Origin: Clostridia bacterium
GTDB lineage: Bacteria; Bacillota; Clostridia; Christensenellales; DTU072
Length of the DNA stretch: 64,000 nucleotides
Assembly: GCA_016297005.1 (NCBI GenBank)
Contig: JAEDHK010000002.1
Span: 62,001 to 126,000 of the forward strand
Direction: 5' to 3'
Shown: positions 24,603-33,647 of the stretch, one piece after another
Layout: every line of letters begins with the position of its first letter
How positions within the stretch are numbered: position 1 is the stretch's first letter
Translations under genes and position numbers: made by a program
Notes under the pieces: generated by a model
Database searches by the model: none
What the model saw: the letters and a program-made list of their open reading frames with translations, nothing else
Told to the model about the DNA's origin: nothing

Positions 24603-25808
24603 TTACTCGATAATCTTAGCAACAACGCCGCTGCCGACCGTTCTGCCGCCTTCACGAATAGCGAAGCGAAGACCTTGTTCGATAGCGATGGGGGTGATCA
24701 GGGTGATCTCCATGTCGATGTTGTCGCCGGGCATAACCATTTCGACGCCTTCGGGGAGCTTGATGGTACCGGTAACGTCGGTGGTTCTGAAATAGAACTG
24801 AGGACGATAACCGTTAAAGAAAGGAGTATGACGTCCGCCTTCTTCCTTCTTCAAAACGTACACCTGGCTGGTGAAGTGAGTATGGGGATGAATGGTGCCG
24901 GGTTTAGCGATAACCTGACCTCTTTCGATGTCCTTTCTTTCGATACCTCTGAGGAGGAGACCGACGTTGTCGCCGGCTTCAGCGAAGTCGAGGAGCTTAC
25001 GGAACATTTCGATACCGGTAATGGTGGTTTCCTTCGGCTTGTCCATGAGGCCAACGATTTCAACCTTATCTTGCATCTTAACCATACCACGCTCAACTCT
25101 ACCGGTAGCAACGGTACCACGACCGGTAATGGTAAAGACGTCTTCAACAGGCATCAAGAAGGGCTTCTCGGTGTCTCTTTCCGGAGCGGGGATGTAGGAG
25201 TCGACAGCAGCGAGGAGTTCTCTGATGCAGTCGCAGTCGGGACTCTCGGGATGGCCGGCAGTGCAAGCTTCGATAGCCTTCAAAGCGGAACCCTTGATAA
25301 CCGGGATGTCGTCGCCGGGGAATTCATAGCTGGAGAGGAGTTCACGAACTTCCATTTCAACGAGGTCGAGGAGTTCGGGATCGTCAACCTGGTCAACTTT
25401 GTTCATGAAGACGACGATGTAAGGAACGCCAACCTGACGAGCGAGCAGGATGTGCTCACGGGTCTGCGGCATCGGGCCGTCGGTAGAAGCGACGACGAGG
25501 ATAGCGCCGTCCATCTGAGCGGCACCGGTAATCATGTTCTTAACATAGTCCGCGTGTCCGGGGCAGTCAACGTGAGCGTAGTGACGAGTCTCGGTTTCGT
25601 ATTCAACGTGCGCGGTATTAATGGTGATACCTCTGGCCTTTTCTTCCGGAGCCTTGTCGATTTCGTCATAACGCATCAACTGAGCGTGGCCGGCAGCGGC
25701 GGATACCATCGTGATAGCTGCAGTCAAAGTCGTCTTACCATGGTCAACGTGGCCGATAGTACCGATATTGACATGCGGTTTGGTTCTTTCAAATTTAGCT
25801 TTTGCCAT
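24603..25808 (-). CDS. tuf: Elongation factor Tu
   Basis: A 401-residue EF-Tu that delivers aminoacyl-tRNA to the ribosome in a GTP-dependent way. G1 GHVDHGKT (about 19-26), G2 RGITI, G3 DCPGHADY and G4 NKVD are all present, followed by the two beta-barrel domains and a normal C-terminus. The start at 25808 follows GGAGG. It has its own promoter and terminator and is separated from rpsL-rpsG-fusA by two unrelated genes, unlike the usual Bacillota str operon. Confidence 0.99.
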   Translation of the reverse strand: MAKAKFERTKPHVNIGTIGHVDHGKTTLTAAITMVSAAAGHAQLMRYDEIDKAPEEKARGITINTAHVEYETETRHYAHVDCPGHADYVKNMITGAAQMDGAILVVASTDGPMPQTREHILLARQVGVPYIVVFMNKVDQVDDPELLDLVEMEVRELLSSYEFPGDDIPVIKGSALKAIEACTAGHPESPDCDCIRELLAAVDSYIPAPERDTEKPFLMPVEDVFTITGRGTVATGRVERGMVKMQDKVEIVGLMDKPKETTITGIEMFRKLLDFAEAGDNVGLLLRGIERKDIERGQVIAKPGTIHPHTHFTSQVYVLKKEEGGRHTPFFNGYRPQFYFRTTDVTGTIKLPEGVEMVMPGDNIDMEITLITPIAIEQGLRFAIREGGRTVGSGVVAKIIE

Positions 25809-25845
25809 TTTAGCCTCCAATTAAATCATTTTTATGGTTTAGCTT

Positions 25846-25874
25846 ATTATAACGCATTTCTTACTTTCAAGCAA
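25846..25874 (-). promoter_or_regulatory. Promoter of tuf
   Basis: Minus-strand TTGCTT (25874-25869), 17-base spacer, TATAAT (25851-25846). The remaining intergenic stretch 25875-26148 holds no gene I can support. Confidence 0.85.
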
Positions 25875-26148
25875 GCGTTTTTCCGGATTTTTTAAAAATC
25901 ATGTCCGTTACCGACATTTTCCCCTTTTTTTGGTAAAAAAACAAACAGGAAAAGATTTTTTTATCGATCTTCTCATAAGAAAAAGGTTCCTTCTCCGTCA
26001 AATTGCGCGGTGTGATTAAGGTACTCTTCATGTTTTTCGTTTGCCACATCTCGTTTTCCGTTCAATATTTTGTCCTTCTTAAACGAAAAAACAGAACGGA
26101 AACCATTCTGCTTTTCTCGTGTTATCTTAAAAAAAACAATATACCGAT

Positions 26149-27459
26149 TTAATTTACGGAAGCCTCGTCGTCGGGTTTGTACTTATCCTGATAGTAGGAG
26201 GAATTCGCGCACTCGAATGATCCGTCCGAACGAACGGTAATCAACGTGCATCCTCTCTGTGCGCGTTGCTTCCAGATGCCGGAATATGCGAGATAGTCGA
26301 TACTCATGCCGTAAGTCAGTCGGACGCCTTTGTATTCCACCGAAAAATTATTAAGGTGATCGTGACCGCAAAATACGCCCTGGAGCCCATTTTCTTTACC
26401 TACCTCGAATACGTTATCGTCTCCGACGCCGCAAAAAATACCGTACGTCTCTCCGTTATTGGCAAGAGGATTCATGCCCGAGCTTTCGCCCATGACGCCG
26501 TATTTATACGTTACGTTTTCGGTGTTCTGATAATTCAGGTCTTTTACGTCGGGATTGGCCTCGATCAGTTCTTTCCACGCTTCGCGATATTCGGGAAGAG
26601 CAATATGGAAGAACATAAGATTTTTTACGGGCTCGACGGACGGATCGATCGCCGCATTGTCCGCGTTTATTTTTTGTATTTTGCCGGCATACCAGTCGAC
26701 CTGATTCTGATGGATGTTGTCGTATTTCCAAAGAATGCCCATTACGTCGCCGTCGGTATAACTATGACTGTCGAATACTGTGATAGCCTGCGTTACGACG
26801 CCTTGAGTGTTCTTTACTTTAATCATCTGATTGCCTTTTCCGTCGATATTCGCCGTGCTCTGATACAAACAGTGACTTCCTTCTTTCGACGCGTATCCGG
26901 AATAAAACTTATCGATCTCTTCTCTCGAAAAATAGCTGTACGCCTCTGTATCGTGATTGCCGAATCCCACCGTCCAGTATGCGCCCAATTTCTCCATCAT
27001 CGTGCAAAAAACTTCCGCTCCGTTACGATTATTCAGCGTACCGGAACTGTGCGGAACGGGAAAATCCACGTCGCCGGTAACAATAACGAGATGCGGCTTT
27101 TCCGCCGTGATCATGTTCGCTATGGCATTCATCGCCCAGCGATCCTTTTTCGCGGACAGCACGCCCGAACCGAGATGCACGTCGGTAAGCTGAACGATCC
27201 GGAAATCGCCGTCGGTAACGAAACACCAATCGCCGTCTTCATCCTTCTCCGGCACCAACCTTGTGCCTTCTTCGTACGGGACGGCGTTAAAACTATTCGC
27301 CAATTTAAGAAGGGCTTTGGTACTTTGAATATTCAAAATAGCGAAAACGCCGGCAAGAAGGGCAAGTGCGAGTACGATCGACAGAATAACGCATAACGCT
27401 ATTTTGCCGCGCGACTTTTTTTTCTTACCGGTAGCGGGTTGTTTCTTGGATCTGGACAT
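26149..27459 (-). CDS. Membrane-anchored calcineurin-like metallophosphoesterase
   Basis: A 436-residue protein with a Lys-rich N-terminus, one membrane segment (about 20-42) and an external phosphoesterase domain. Metal motifs: QLTDVHLG (about 90), VTGDVD (about 125), FGNHDTE (about 165) and FCGHDHLNN (about 380). It is a paralogue of the protein at 3626-4963, sharing the architecture and C-terminal element. It lies 35 bases downstream of the cation diffusion facilitator gene and is probably co-transcribed; metal supply for the enzyme is a possible link. Substrate unknown. Confidence 0.92.
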   Translation of the reverse strand: MSRSKKQPATGKKKKSRGKIALCVILSIVLALALLAGVFAILNIQSTKALLKLANSFNAVPYEEGTRLVPEKDEDGDWCFVTDGDFRIVQLTDVHLGSGVLSAKKDRWAMNAIANMITAEKPHLVIVTGDVDFPVPHSSGTLNNRNGAEVFCTMMEKLGAYWTVGFGNHDTEAYSYFSREEIDKFYSGYASKEGSHCLYQSTANIDGKGNQMIKVKNTQGVVTQAITVFDSHSYTDGDVMGILWKYDNIHQNQVDWYAGKIQKINADNAAIDPSVEPVKNLMFFHIALPEYREAWKELIEANPDVKDLNYQNTENVTYKYGVMGESSGMNPLANNGETYGIFCGVGDDNVFEVGKENGLQGVFCGHDHLNNFSVEYKGVRLTYGMSIDYLAYSGIWKQRAQRGCTLITVRSDGSFECANSSYYQDKYKPDDEASVN

Positions 27460-27494
27460 ACTATCCTCCTTGGCTGATATTTTATACGGAATCG

Positions 27495-28376
27495 TTATTC
27501 CGTGAGTTTTTTTACAGAGACGATCTCCACCGCCGCGCCCGTTTCATCCTTCAATCGGGTTGTAATGCGGTCGATGGCAGCCGCTTTTTCCGCTTCCGTC
27601 GAATTGGGGGAAAAGACGACATAAACAACGCCGAATTTCGCACGATATCCATAATCATGCAGGCGCACGTCGTTAAGTTCGTCGATAACGGGTTCTTCTT
27701 TGCACAGGGCTACGATCGCGTCTTTCTCCTCTTTCGTTTCATTCGTGCCGATCAGAGTTCTTACTGTATCCACGATCATTTTAACAGAATAAACGAGCAC
27801 GACGATGCTGATGGCTATTCCGAAGAAAGAATCAATCGCATAACTCAATCGGGCAGACAGCGTAAAGGAAACGAGAGTGGCGGTAGTGATACCGACGTCC
27901 AGAAATCCGTCCAATGCGATCGCCCGTAACGCCTTTGAGCATAGTTTGCGATTGCAAAACGTCACGACAAAGGAAAAGCTTAATTTTACGACGATGCTCA
28001 CGGAAAGTAAGACGGTACTTTGCAAACCGTACCAGACGGGTTCGGGCATCGTCAAGCGGTTGAGCGATTCCATCAAAAACGTTCCCCCCATTACGGCGGC
28101 GGCAACGGCGACGACGAAACCGGCAAGGTACTCGCTTCTGCCAAAACCATACGGGAACTTTTCGGTAGGCGCAAGGGCGACCAACCCGAACGCCACGGCG
28201 GCGACGATGCCGGTAAGAGTATCGAAAAACCCGTTCGTCGAGTCAAGAAGAATACAGAGGCTATTTACGCTGAGTCCAACGAATAATTTACCGAGAGCCA
28301 ACGCGAGATTCATAACGATCCCGATGATAACGAGGCATAGCGCTTTCTTCGTCCGCAAACTCATCTTTCCGCTCAT
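27495..28376 (-). CDS. Cation diffusion facilitator (metal efflux)
   Basis: A 293-residue CDF protein with about six helices. The metal site is visible as the SLCILLDSTNGFFDT region and the later ALDGFLDVGIT (helix 5), followed by the cytoplasmic domain with a GTNET-type linker and RLHDYG. CDF proteins export Zn, Mn, Fe or Cd by proton antiport. In this copy helix 2 reads LDSTN where many family members have a HxxxD or DxxxD pair, so the metal preference is uncertain. It begins the operon with the phosphoesterase gene; the promoter carries a palindrome. Confidence 0.9.
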   Translation of the reverse strand: MSGKMSLRTKKALCLVIIGIVMNLALALGKLFVGLSVNSLCILLDSTNGFFDTLTGIVAAVAFGLVALAPTEKFPYGFGRSEYLAGFVVAVAAAVMGGTFLMESLNRLTMPEPVWYGLQSTVLLSVSIVVKLSFSFVVTFCNRKLCSKALRAIALDGFLDVGITTATLVSFTLSARLSYAIDSFFGIAISIVVLVYSVKMIVDTVRTLIGTNETKEEKDAIVALCKEEPVIDELNDVRLHDYGYRAKFGVVYVVFSPNSTEAEKAAAIDRITTRLKDETGAAVEIVSVKKLTE

Positions 28377-28425
28377 ATTTTATTCTCGACGTCATGCTTT
28401 CAAAAAAAGAAAAACGCCTGTTTTC

Positions 28426-28455
28426 AGTATAATTCAGCATGACAATTTTGTCAAG
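28426..28455 (-). promoter_or_regulatory. CDF promoter with palindrome over the -35 box
   Basis: Minus-strand TTGACA (28454-28449), 17-base spacer, TATACT (28431-28426). Arms TGACAA and TTGTCA with a 2-base centre overlap the -35 box and could bind a metal-responsive repressor; none is encoded nearby. Confidence 0.75.
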
Positions 28456-28499
28456 GCGTTGCCTCTTTTTGACGGTTTTTTAAGCGAGTACCATTCGTA

Positions 28500-28533
28500 T
28501 AAAAACCGGTATTCTTGAAGAAATACCGCTTGC
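28500..28533 (-). terminator. Terminator-like hairpin in the CDF-fusA gap
   Basis: Stem CGGTATT/AATACCG with an 8-base loop, followed on the minus strand by GTTTTTAT. It lies downstream of a 28-codon frame (28562-28648). Confidence 0.6.
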
Positions 28534-28561
28534 ACAGACCGAATCATGCGTGTATAGTCGA

Positions 28562-28648
28562 CTAATTACATAAGTCCGGATTTTCCGCCGGCTTTACGCT
28601 TCCGTCTTTTTTCACTTTGATAGTTTTATTATTCATCTGATAGTCCAT
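28562..28648 (-). CDS. Possible 28-residue peptide
   Basis: A short frame with ATG at 28648 (or 28636) and TAG at 28562. The product is polar and lysine-rich, with an IKVKKDGSVKP core. It lies between the fusA terminator and a second terminator-like hairpin, in a gap of 380 bases that otherwise holds only the CDF promoter. There is no ribosome binding site. It could instead be part of a small RNA. Low confidence. Confidence 0.25.
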   Translation of the reverse strand: MDYQMNNKTIKVKKDGSVKPAENPDLCN

Positions 28649-28695
28649 CTGTCAAGGCAGTTTTATACTTTATTTTTTGTCAATAAGGTTTTTAA

Positions 28696-28730
28696 CAAAA
28701 AAAGACCCGAACATACGCACGGATCTTTGA
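28696..28730 (-). terminator. Terminator of fusA
   Basis: Stem AAAGATCCG/CGGGTCTTT (one G-T pair) followed on the minus strand by seven T residues. Confidence 0.88.
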
Positions 28731-28756
28731 TTTGTTTTTTTTGAACGCGAAAAAAA

Positions 28757-30835
28757 TTATTTCGCGCTGTGTCCTTCGATAAGGCGCTTCTTTTCGCCGC
28801 TAGGAACTTCGGTATAGCATTTAAGCTGCATAACGTAATTACCGCGGCCTTGGGTGGCGCTACGAAGAACGGTAGCGTAACCGAACATTTCGGCAAGCGG
28901 GATATCGCAGTCAACGGCCTTATTACCGCCGACGTCACGCATTTCTCTGATGCCGCCACGACGGGAAGTAACGGTGTTGATAACGTCGCCGAGATAATCC
29001 GGGGGAACTACGACTTCGACGTCCATCATCGGTTCGAGAATGGTCGGATCGGCAAGACGAGCGGCTTCCTTAAAGGCAAGGCTACCGGCGATCTTAAAGC
29101 TCATTTCCGAAGAGTCGACTTCGTGGAAGCTACCGTCTACAAGGTGAACGATGAAGTCAACCATTTCGTATCCGATCAGGATACCGCCCTTAGCGGCTTC
29201 TCTGATACCTTCTTCGACAGGCTTAATAAATTCTTTCGGAATGACGCCGCCCTTGATCTCATCGTAGAACTCGATGCCCTTACCCGGTTCGTTGGGTTCG
29301 ATCTCGATAACGCAGTGACCGTATTGTCCGTGACCACCGCTCTGACGAACGAATTTCCCTTCGGCGCGGGCCTTTCTCTTGATGGCTTCTCTGTAAGCGA
29401 CTTCCGGCTTACCGATGTTTGCTTCCACCTTAAATTCACGAAGCAATCTGTCGACGATAATTTCCAAGTGCAATTCGCCCATGCCGGCAATAATGGTCTG
29501 TCCGGTTTCACGATCGGTATAAGTACGGAAAGTCGGATCTTCTTCGGCAAGACGCACGAGGGCGAGAGCCATTTTTTCCTGACCGATCTTGGTCTTCGGT
29601 TCGATAGCAAGACGGATAACGGGATCCGGGAACTTCATTTCGTCCAAAACAATGGGGTTTTTCTCATCACAAAGCGTTTCGCCCGTGGTGGTGGACTTCA
29701 AGCCGATAATGGCGATGATGTCGCCGGCATGCGCTTCTTCGATATCGATACGGTCGTTGGAGAACATACGGATAAGTCTGCCCACTCTTTCGCGGCACTT
29801 CTTATTGGAGTTCCAGACCGACATACCTTTGGTCAATACGCCGGAATAAATACGATAGAAAGTCAGCTTCCCGACGAACGGGTCGCTGGCGATCTTAAAG
29901 GCCAGACCGGAGAGCGGTACTTTGTCGTCGGCTTCGCGCGATTCGATCTCGTCGTTATCGTTCTTACCTTCGACCGGAGGAATATCGATAGGAGAAGGCA
30001 GATAGTCGATAACGCCGTCGAGCATCATCTGAACGCCCTTGTTACGATAAGCGCTTCCGCAGAAAACGGGGACGAGTTCGAGAGCGATGGTCGCTTTACG
30101 AAGAGCAACTTTAACCTCCTCGGGAGTGACTTTTTCGCCTTCCAGATACTTCATCATGATCTCGTCGTCAAAATCGGCGCAAGACTCAACCATTTCCTGA
30201 TAGGCGGCAGCCGCTTCTTCTTTCATGTTGTCGGGGATCTCGACGGTCTCATAATTCTTACCGTCGGCTCCGAGATCGTACACGAGAGCTTTTTGATTAA
30301 GAACGTCGATGATACCGGTAAAATCGGATTCTTTGCCGATCGGCAGGGTCATCATGACCGGGCGAGCGTGGAGACGCTCTTTGATCATGTTAACGACGTT
30401 ATAGAAATCGGCGCCTAAAATATCCATCTTATTGACGAATGCGATACGAGGTACCTTGTACTTGGTCGCCTGACGCCAAACCGTTTCGCTCTGCGGTTCA
30501 ACGCCGCCCTTTGCACAGAAAACCGCGACGGCTCCGTCGAGGACGCGCAAACTTCTTTCTACCTCTACGGTGAAGTCAACGTGTCCGGGGGTGTCGATTA
30601 AGTTAATGGTATAGCCCTTCCAATGCGCCGTAACGGCCGCGGAAGTAATGGTAATACCACGTTCTTGTTCTTGTTCCATCCAGTCCATGGTGGCCGCGCC
30701 GTCATGGACCTCTCCGAGGCGGTGCGTAAGTCCAGTATAATACAGAATACGTTCGCTCGTTGTCGTTTTCCCTGCGTCGATATGCGCCATAATACCTATG
30801 TTACGCATCTTCTCAATGGGTACTTCTCTTGCCAT
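28757..30835 (-). CDS. fusA: Elongation factor G
   Basis: A 692-residue EF-G of normal length that drives ribosomal translocation. G1 AHIDAGKTT, G2 RGITIT, G3 DTPGHVDF and G4 NKMD are visible in the first 140 residues; domains II-V follow, with the conserved SGGHGQYGH loop of domain IV (about 500-510). The ATG follows GGGAGGAA. It lies downstream of rpsL and rpsG, separated from rpsG by 154 bases that include a terminator-like hairpin. Confidence 0.99.
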   Translation of the reverse strand: MAREVPIEKMRNIGIMAHIDAGKTTTSERILYYTGLTHRLGEVHDGAATMDWMEQEQERGITITSAAVTAHWKGYTINLIDTPGHVDFTVEVERSLRVLDGAVAVFCAKGGVEPQSETVWRQATKYKVPRIAFVNKMDILGADFYNVVNMIKERLHARPVMMTLPIGKESDFTGIIDVLNQKALVYDLGADGKNYETVEIPDNMKEEAAAAYQEMVESCADFDDEIMMKYLEGEKVTPEEVKVALRKATIALELVPVFCGSAYRNKGVQMMLDGVIDYLPSPIDIPPVEGKNDNDEIESREADDKVPLSGLAFKIASDPFVGKLTFYRIYSGVLTKGMSVWNSNKKCRERVGRLIRMFSNDRIDIEEAHAGDIIAIIGLKSTTTGETLCDEKNPIVLDEMKFPDPVIRLAIEPKTKIGQEKMALALVRLAEEDPTFRTYTDRETGQTIIAGMGELHLEIIVDRLLREFKVEANIGKPEVAYREAIKRKARAEGKFVRQSGGHGQYGHCVIEIEPNEPGKGIEFYDEIKGGVIPKEFIKPVEEGIREAAKGGILIGYEMVDFIVHLVDGSFHEVDSSEMSFKIAGSLAFKEAARLADPTILEPMMDVEVVVPPDYLGDVINTVTSRRGGIREMRDVGGNKAVDCDIPLAEMFGYATVLRSATQGRGNYVMQLKCYTEVPSGEKKRLIEGHSAK

Positions 30836-30932
30836 AATTATTCCTCCCGGTAAGATTTCATGAGGCCGTTTATTGTTTTATCCTATTTGATCAAAAAGTA
30901 TTCGGCCGGGTGTATTTTTTGTGTTTTTAAAT

Positions 30933-30967
30933 AAAAAAGGCATACTAACCTGAGGGGTCCGTATGCC
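30933..30967 (-). terminator. Terminator-like hairpin between rpsG and fusA
   Basis: Stem GGCATAC/GTATGCC with a 15-base loop, followed on the minus strand by six T residues. It may act as a partial terminator that tunes fusA relative to the ribosomal protein genes. Confidence 0.75.
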
Positions 30968-30989
30968 AACCTTCAATTTTTCGTCTACA

Positions 30990-31460
30990 TTAGAAGCGAT
31001 AATGCGCGTACGCCTTGTTCGCTTCGGCCATACGGTGGGTGTCTTCCTTCTTCTTCACGGCGCCGCCGGCATTGTTATACGCGTCCATAAGCTCTGCAGA
31101 AAGACGTTCGATCATCGTCTTTTCTCCGCGCTTTCTGGCGAACATCACAATCCAACGAATGCCGAGAGTCTGACGTCTTTCGGGACGAATTTCGAGCGGT
31201 ACCTGATAGTTGCTTCCGCCGATTCTTCTCGCTTTGACTTCCAACGTGGGCATAACGTTTTCCAAAGCCTTCATGAAAACTTCATCGGGGTTTTGGTTCA
31301 TTTTTTCTTTTATGGTATCGAACGCGCCGTAAACGATTTTTTGCGCGACGCCCTTTTCGCCGTCCTGCATGACCTGATTGATCAGCTTGGTAACGACTTT
31401 CGAGTTATAGATTGCGTCCGGCAAAACGTCACGTTTCGGTACTCCGCTTCTTCTGGGCAT
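30990..31460 (-). CDS. rpsG: Ribosomal protein S7
   Basis: A 156-residue S7 of normal length, with the N-terminal PRRSGVPKRDVLPD, GYxxFDTI-type and VEVKARRIGG-type segments and the C-terminal helix ending in AHYRF. It nucleates assembly of the 30S head and contacts the E-site tRNA. In the usual order after rpsL, 38 bases downstream. In other bacteria S7 or S12 feedback acts on this operon; no such site is obvious here. Confidence 0.98.
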   Translation of the reverse strand: MPRRSGVPKRDVLPDAIYNSKVVTKLINQVMQDGEKGVAQKIVYGAFDTIKEKMNQNPDEVFMKALENVMPTLEVKARRIGGSNYQVPLEIRPERRQTLGIRWIVMFARKRGEKTMIERLSAELMDAYNNAGGAVKKKEDTHRMAEANKAYAHYRF

Positions 31461-31498
31461 ATTAAATATATCCTCCTGAAATTATAGGTTGTTATTTA

Positions 31499-31870
31499 TT
31501 ATTTGGGACGCTTCGCGCCGTATTTGGAACGAGCCTGCTTGCGCTTTGCCACACCGGTGGTATCGAGGGTACCGCGGATGATGTGATAACGAACGCCCGG
31601 CAAGTCCTTTACTCTTCCGCCTCTGATAAGAACGACGCTGTGTTCCTGCAAAGTATGTCCGATACCGGGAATATATACGATACCTTCCATACCGTTGACC
31701 AAACGGACTCTGGCGATCTTTCTGACAGCGGAGTTAGGCTTCTTCGGGGTAGTCGTGGTAACGGACAAGCATACGCCGCGCTTTTGGGGACACTTTTGCA
31801 TCAAAGGCGCTTGACTCTTTTTGACCTGTTTTTCTCTACCCTGCCTGATAAGCTGGTTAATTGTCGGCAT
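31499..31870 (-). CDS. rpsL: Ribosomal protein S12
   Basis: A 123-residue S12, near the usual length. The decoding-site loops TTPKKPNSAVRK and GRVKDLPGVRYH are intact, with the lysines associated with streptomycin sensitivity present. First gene of the rpsL-rpsG-fusA unit; the ATG follows AGGAGGA. No rpoBC genes or L7Ae-like gene lie upstream; a cluster of surface lipoproteins is there instead. Confidence 0.98.
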   Translation of the reverse strand: MPTINQLIRQGREKQVKKSQAPLMQKCPQKRGVCLSVTTTTPKKPNSAVRKIARVRLVNGMEGIVYIPGIGHTLQEHSVVLIRGGRVKDLPGVRYHIIRGTLDTTGVAKRKQARSKYGAKRPK

Positions 31871-31904
31871 TTAATCCTCCTAAGTTTGCTACATAAGCGC
31901 AACT

Positions 31905-31933
31905 ATTATAGCAATCCAATGTAATATTGTCAA
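31905..31933 (-). promoter_or_regulatory. Promoter of rpsL-rpsG-fusA
   Basis: Minus-strand TTGACA (31933-31928), 17-base spacer, TATAAT (31910-31905): full consensus, fitting strong growth-linked expression. Confidence 0.93.
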
Positions 31934-31988
31934 TTAAAAAAAAGCAATGATTTTTAAAAATTTTTAATTTTTTTAAAATATCCGTCCT

Positions 31989-33647
31989 TTATTCGGACAA
32001 AGACACTTTCAACGCGGGCACAATACCCATTCCGGTTTTTTTCGTGTCTCCGTTTATCTCTTTTTCTTTATAAGTCAAGGTGGAACAGGACAGTTTTCCG
32101 TCCTCCTCTATCGCGCAGACGTATCCGGAAGAAAGTCCGGGCGAACGTAAATACCATTTTGCCGTAACGTTTTTCATCCCGTCCACAACGATCGGTGAAC
32201 ATAACGCATAATCGGATACCGTCCTGCAAAGCGCGGCGTTCGGTTTATCGACTACGGCGTCTTTTTCGCACAAATCGACAAAGGACGGCAAAAAGACGGC
32301 GTCCGTGGTCTCTTCCTGCACGCACCAGGGACGGCTGTCGGACGGTTCGTAATAGCCGCTGTTCGTATTGTCGTTTATCGTCGGTTCGATCATCGCTTTC
32401 TGCTTTTCGTTAAACGCCGTTTGATAAAAAGTCTCCGACAAAAACAGTCGCGCCGTCGAAACGGACCAATTATTGGCGTAAACGCCGTTTTCCACGTTAA
32501 AATAACTGTTGGTTCCGACGGAAGTTACGTTTTCCTGAAACGCGCGTACGTCAAGAATACAATCCGCGACCAGAACGCCGTTTTTTCCCTGTCTCCAAGC
32601 GATGGGATCCCGCCGGAAATAATGGACCGTTCTGCCGTTGACCGCAGGGGATAATATCGTGCCGTCCGAAAAAGACAACGCGGTGTTGCTTTGCAAAGAA
32701 ACGTCCGCTTTGACATAGACGATCCCGTTCAGCGTCCTCTCCGTCTTTGCCTTATTCGCACCGAAATACTCGTCCAATTCCGCAATGATATCGGGGTCGG
32801 AAACGTGACTCTGCGGATAAGATCCGAAATAGGTTACGTCGCCGCAAACGAAGATACCGGAGCGCGCGTCCAGTTCTTCGCGAATATTGAACTGACATCG
32901 GGCGCACTTATAGTCCCGGAAATCATGTTCGCACACGGCGCCGCAAAGATTACACTCTCCCGTATCCTTATTATATACGTGCGCGTAATCTTTATAGTCT
33001 TTCTTTTCTGTTTTGCACAGCCGACAAACATACGGCGTATACCCTTTTTCGGTACAGTTTCCTTCCACGTATCCGCCCGCTTCGTATACGTGCGCGTAAT
33101 CGGTATAATCGGCGTTTATGACGGCGTCGCAACGCTTGCATCCGTATTCGGTATATCCTTTTTCGAGACAAGTTCCTTCGTGAACGGCGAGCACGTAATA
33201 TTCATGTCCAAAGGCGTCTCTCGTCTCTTTCTTTTCCTCTCCGCAATTTTTACAGACAAATACGTCCTCTCCGTTTTCGGTACAGGTGGCCGTGGTACGG
33301 GTGGGTTCTCCGGAAAAATTATGTCCCGTCGCCGGCAAGAGGATTTCGTATTCTCCCCACTCTTCGGAGGAGTACGTTTCTTTTCCGTCCTCTTCGCAGG
33401 TCGCAGGATCGACGATCAAAAAATAATCTTCCTGAGAAAGTTCCGGTATGGGCGTCGATTTTTTTTGGCCGCAAAGCACGCAGGTATAAACGCGTGCGCC
33501 TTCTTCGTCCAAGGTCGGCTCGGTCACGGAATAACTCTCCGACCACAAATGTTCGCAGGCGGGTTCTTCCGGCTCCGTCGTTTTGTTTTCGCAAGCGACG
33601 AGGATCAATAGGAACAGAACGGAAAGAAGAAGGACTTTTGCTCTCAT
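31989..33647 (-). CDS. Lipoprotein with CxxC knuckle repeats and DUF6273 domain
   Basis: A 552-residue protein: lipoprotein signal (lipobox LVAC near residue 19), then tandem modules of 35-45 residues (about 30-270). Each has the pattern C-x4-G-x4-C-x2-C and is often followed by an HxY or DYAHVY element. The C-terminal half (about 280-552) is a DUF6273-type domain: FGSYPQS, DPIAWR, NNWSVSTARLFL, DAVFLPS, KWYLRSPG and GIVPALKV. The knuckles may bind zinc or form disulphides; both are inference. It is the last gene of a three-lipoprotein operon; its ATG overlaps the stop of the BspA-like gene. Confidence 0.85.
   Translation of the reverse strand: MRAKVLLLSVLFLLILVACENKTTEPEEPACEHLWSESYSVTEPTLDEEGARVYTCVLCGQKKSTPIPELSQEDYFLIVDPATCEEDGKETYSSEEWGEYEILLPATGHNFSGEPTRTTATCTENGEDVFVCKNCGEEKKETRDAFGHEYYVLAVHEGTCLEKGYTEYGCKRCDAVINADYTDYAHVYEAGGYVEGNCTEKGYTPYVCRLCKTEKKDYKDYAHVYNKDTGECNLCGAVCEHDFRDYKCARCQFNIREELDARSGIFVCGDVTYFGSYPQSHVSDPDIIAELDEYFGANKAKTERTLNGIVYVKADVSLQSNTALSFSDGTILSPAVNGRTVHYFRRDPIAWRQGKNGVLVADCILDVRAFQENVTSVGTNSYFNVENGVYANNWSVSTARLFLSETFYQTAFNEKQKAMIEPTINDNTNSGYYEPSDSRPWCVQEETTDAVFLPSFVDLCEKDAVVDKPNAALCRTVSDYALCSPIVVDGMKNVTAKWYLRSPGLSSGYVCAIEEDGKLSCSTLTYKEKEINGDTKKTGMGIVPALKVSLSE

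Noticed and set aside
24675..25895. Long plus-strand frame opposite tuf (about 400 codons)
   Set aside because: It is antisense to a complete EF-Tu gene and arises from its codon bias; the product has no recognisable domain.
25867..26049. 60-codon minus-strand frame upstream of tuf
   Set aside because: It overlaps the tuf promoter, has no ribosome binding site and no recognisable content.
28769..30418. Long plus-strand frame opposite fusA (about 550 codons)
   Set aside because: Antisense to a complete EF-G gene, no ribosome binding site and no domain.
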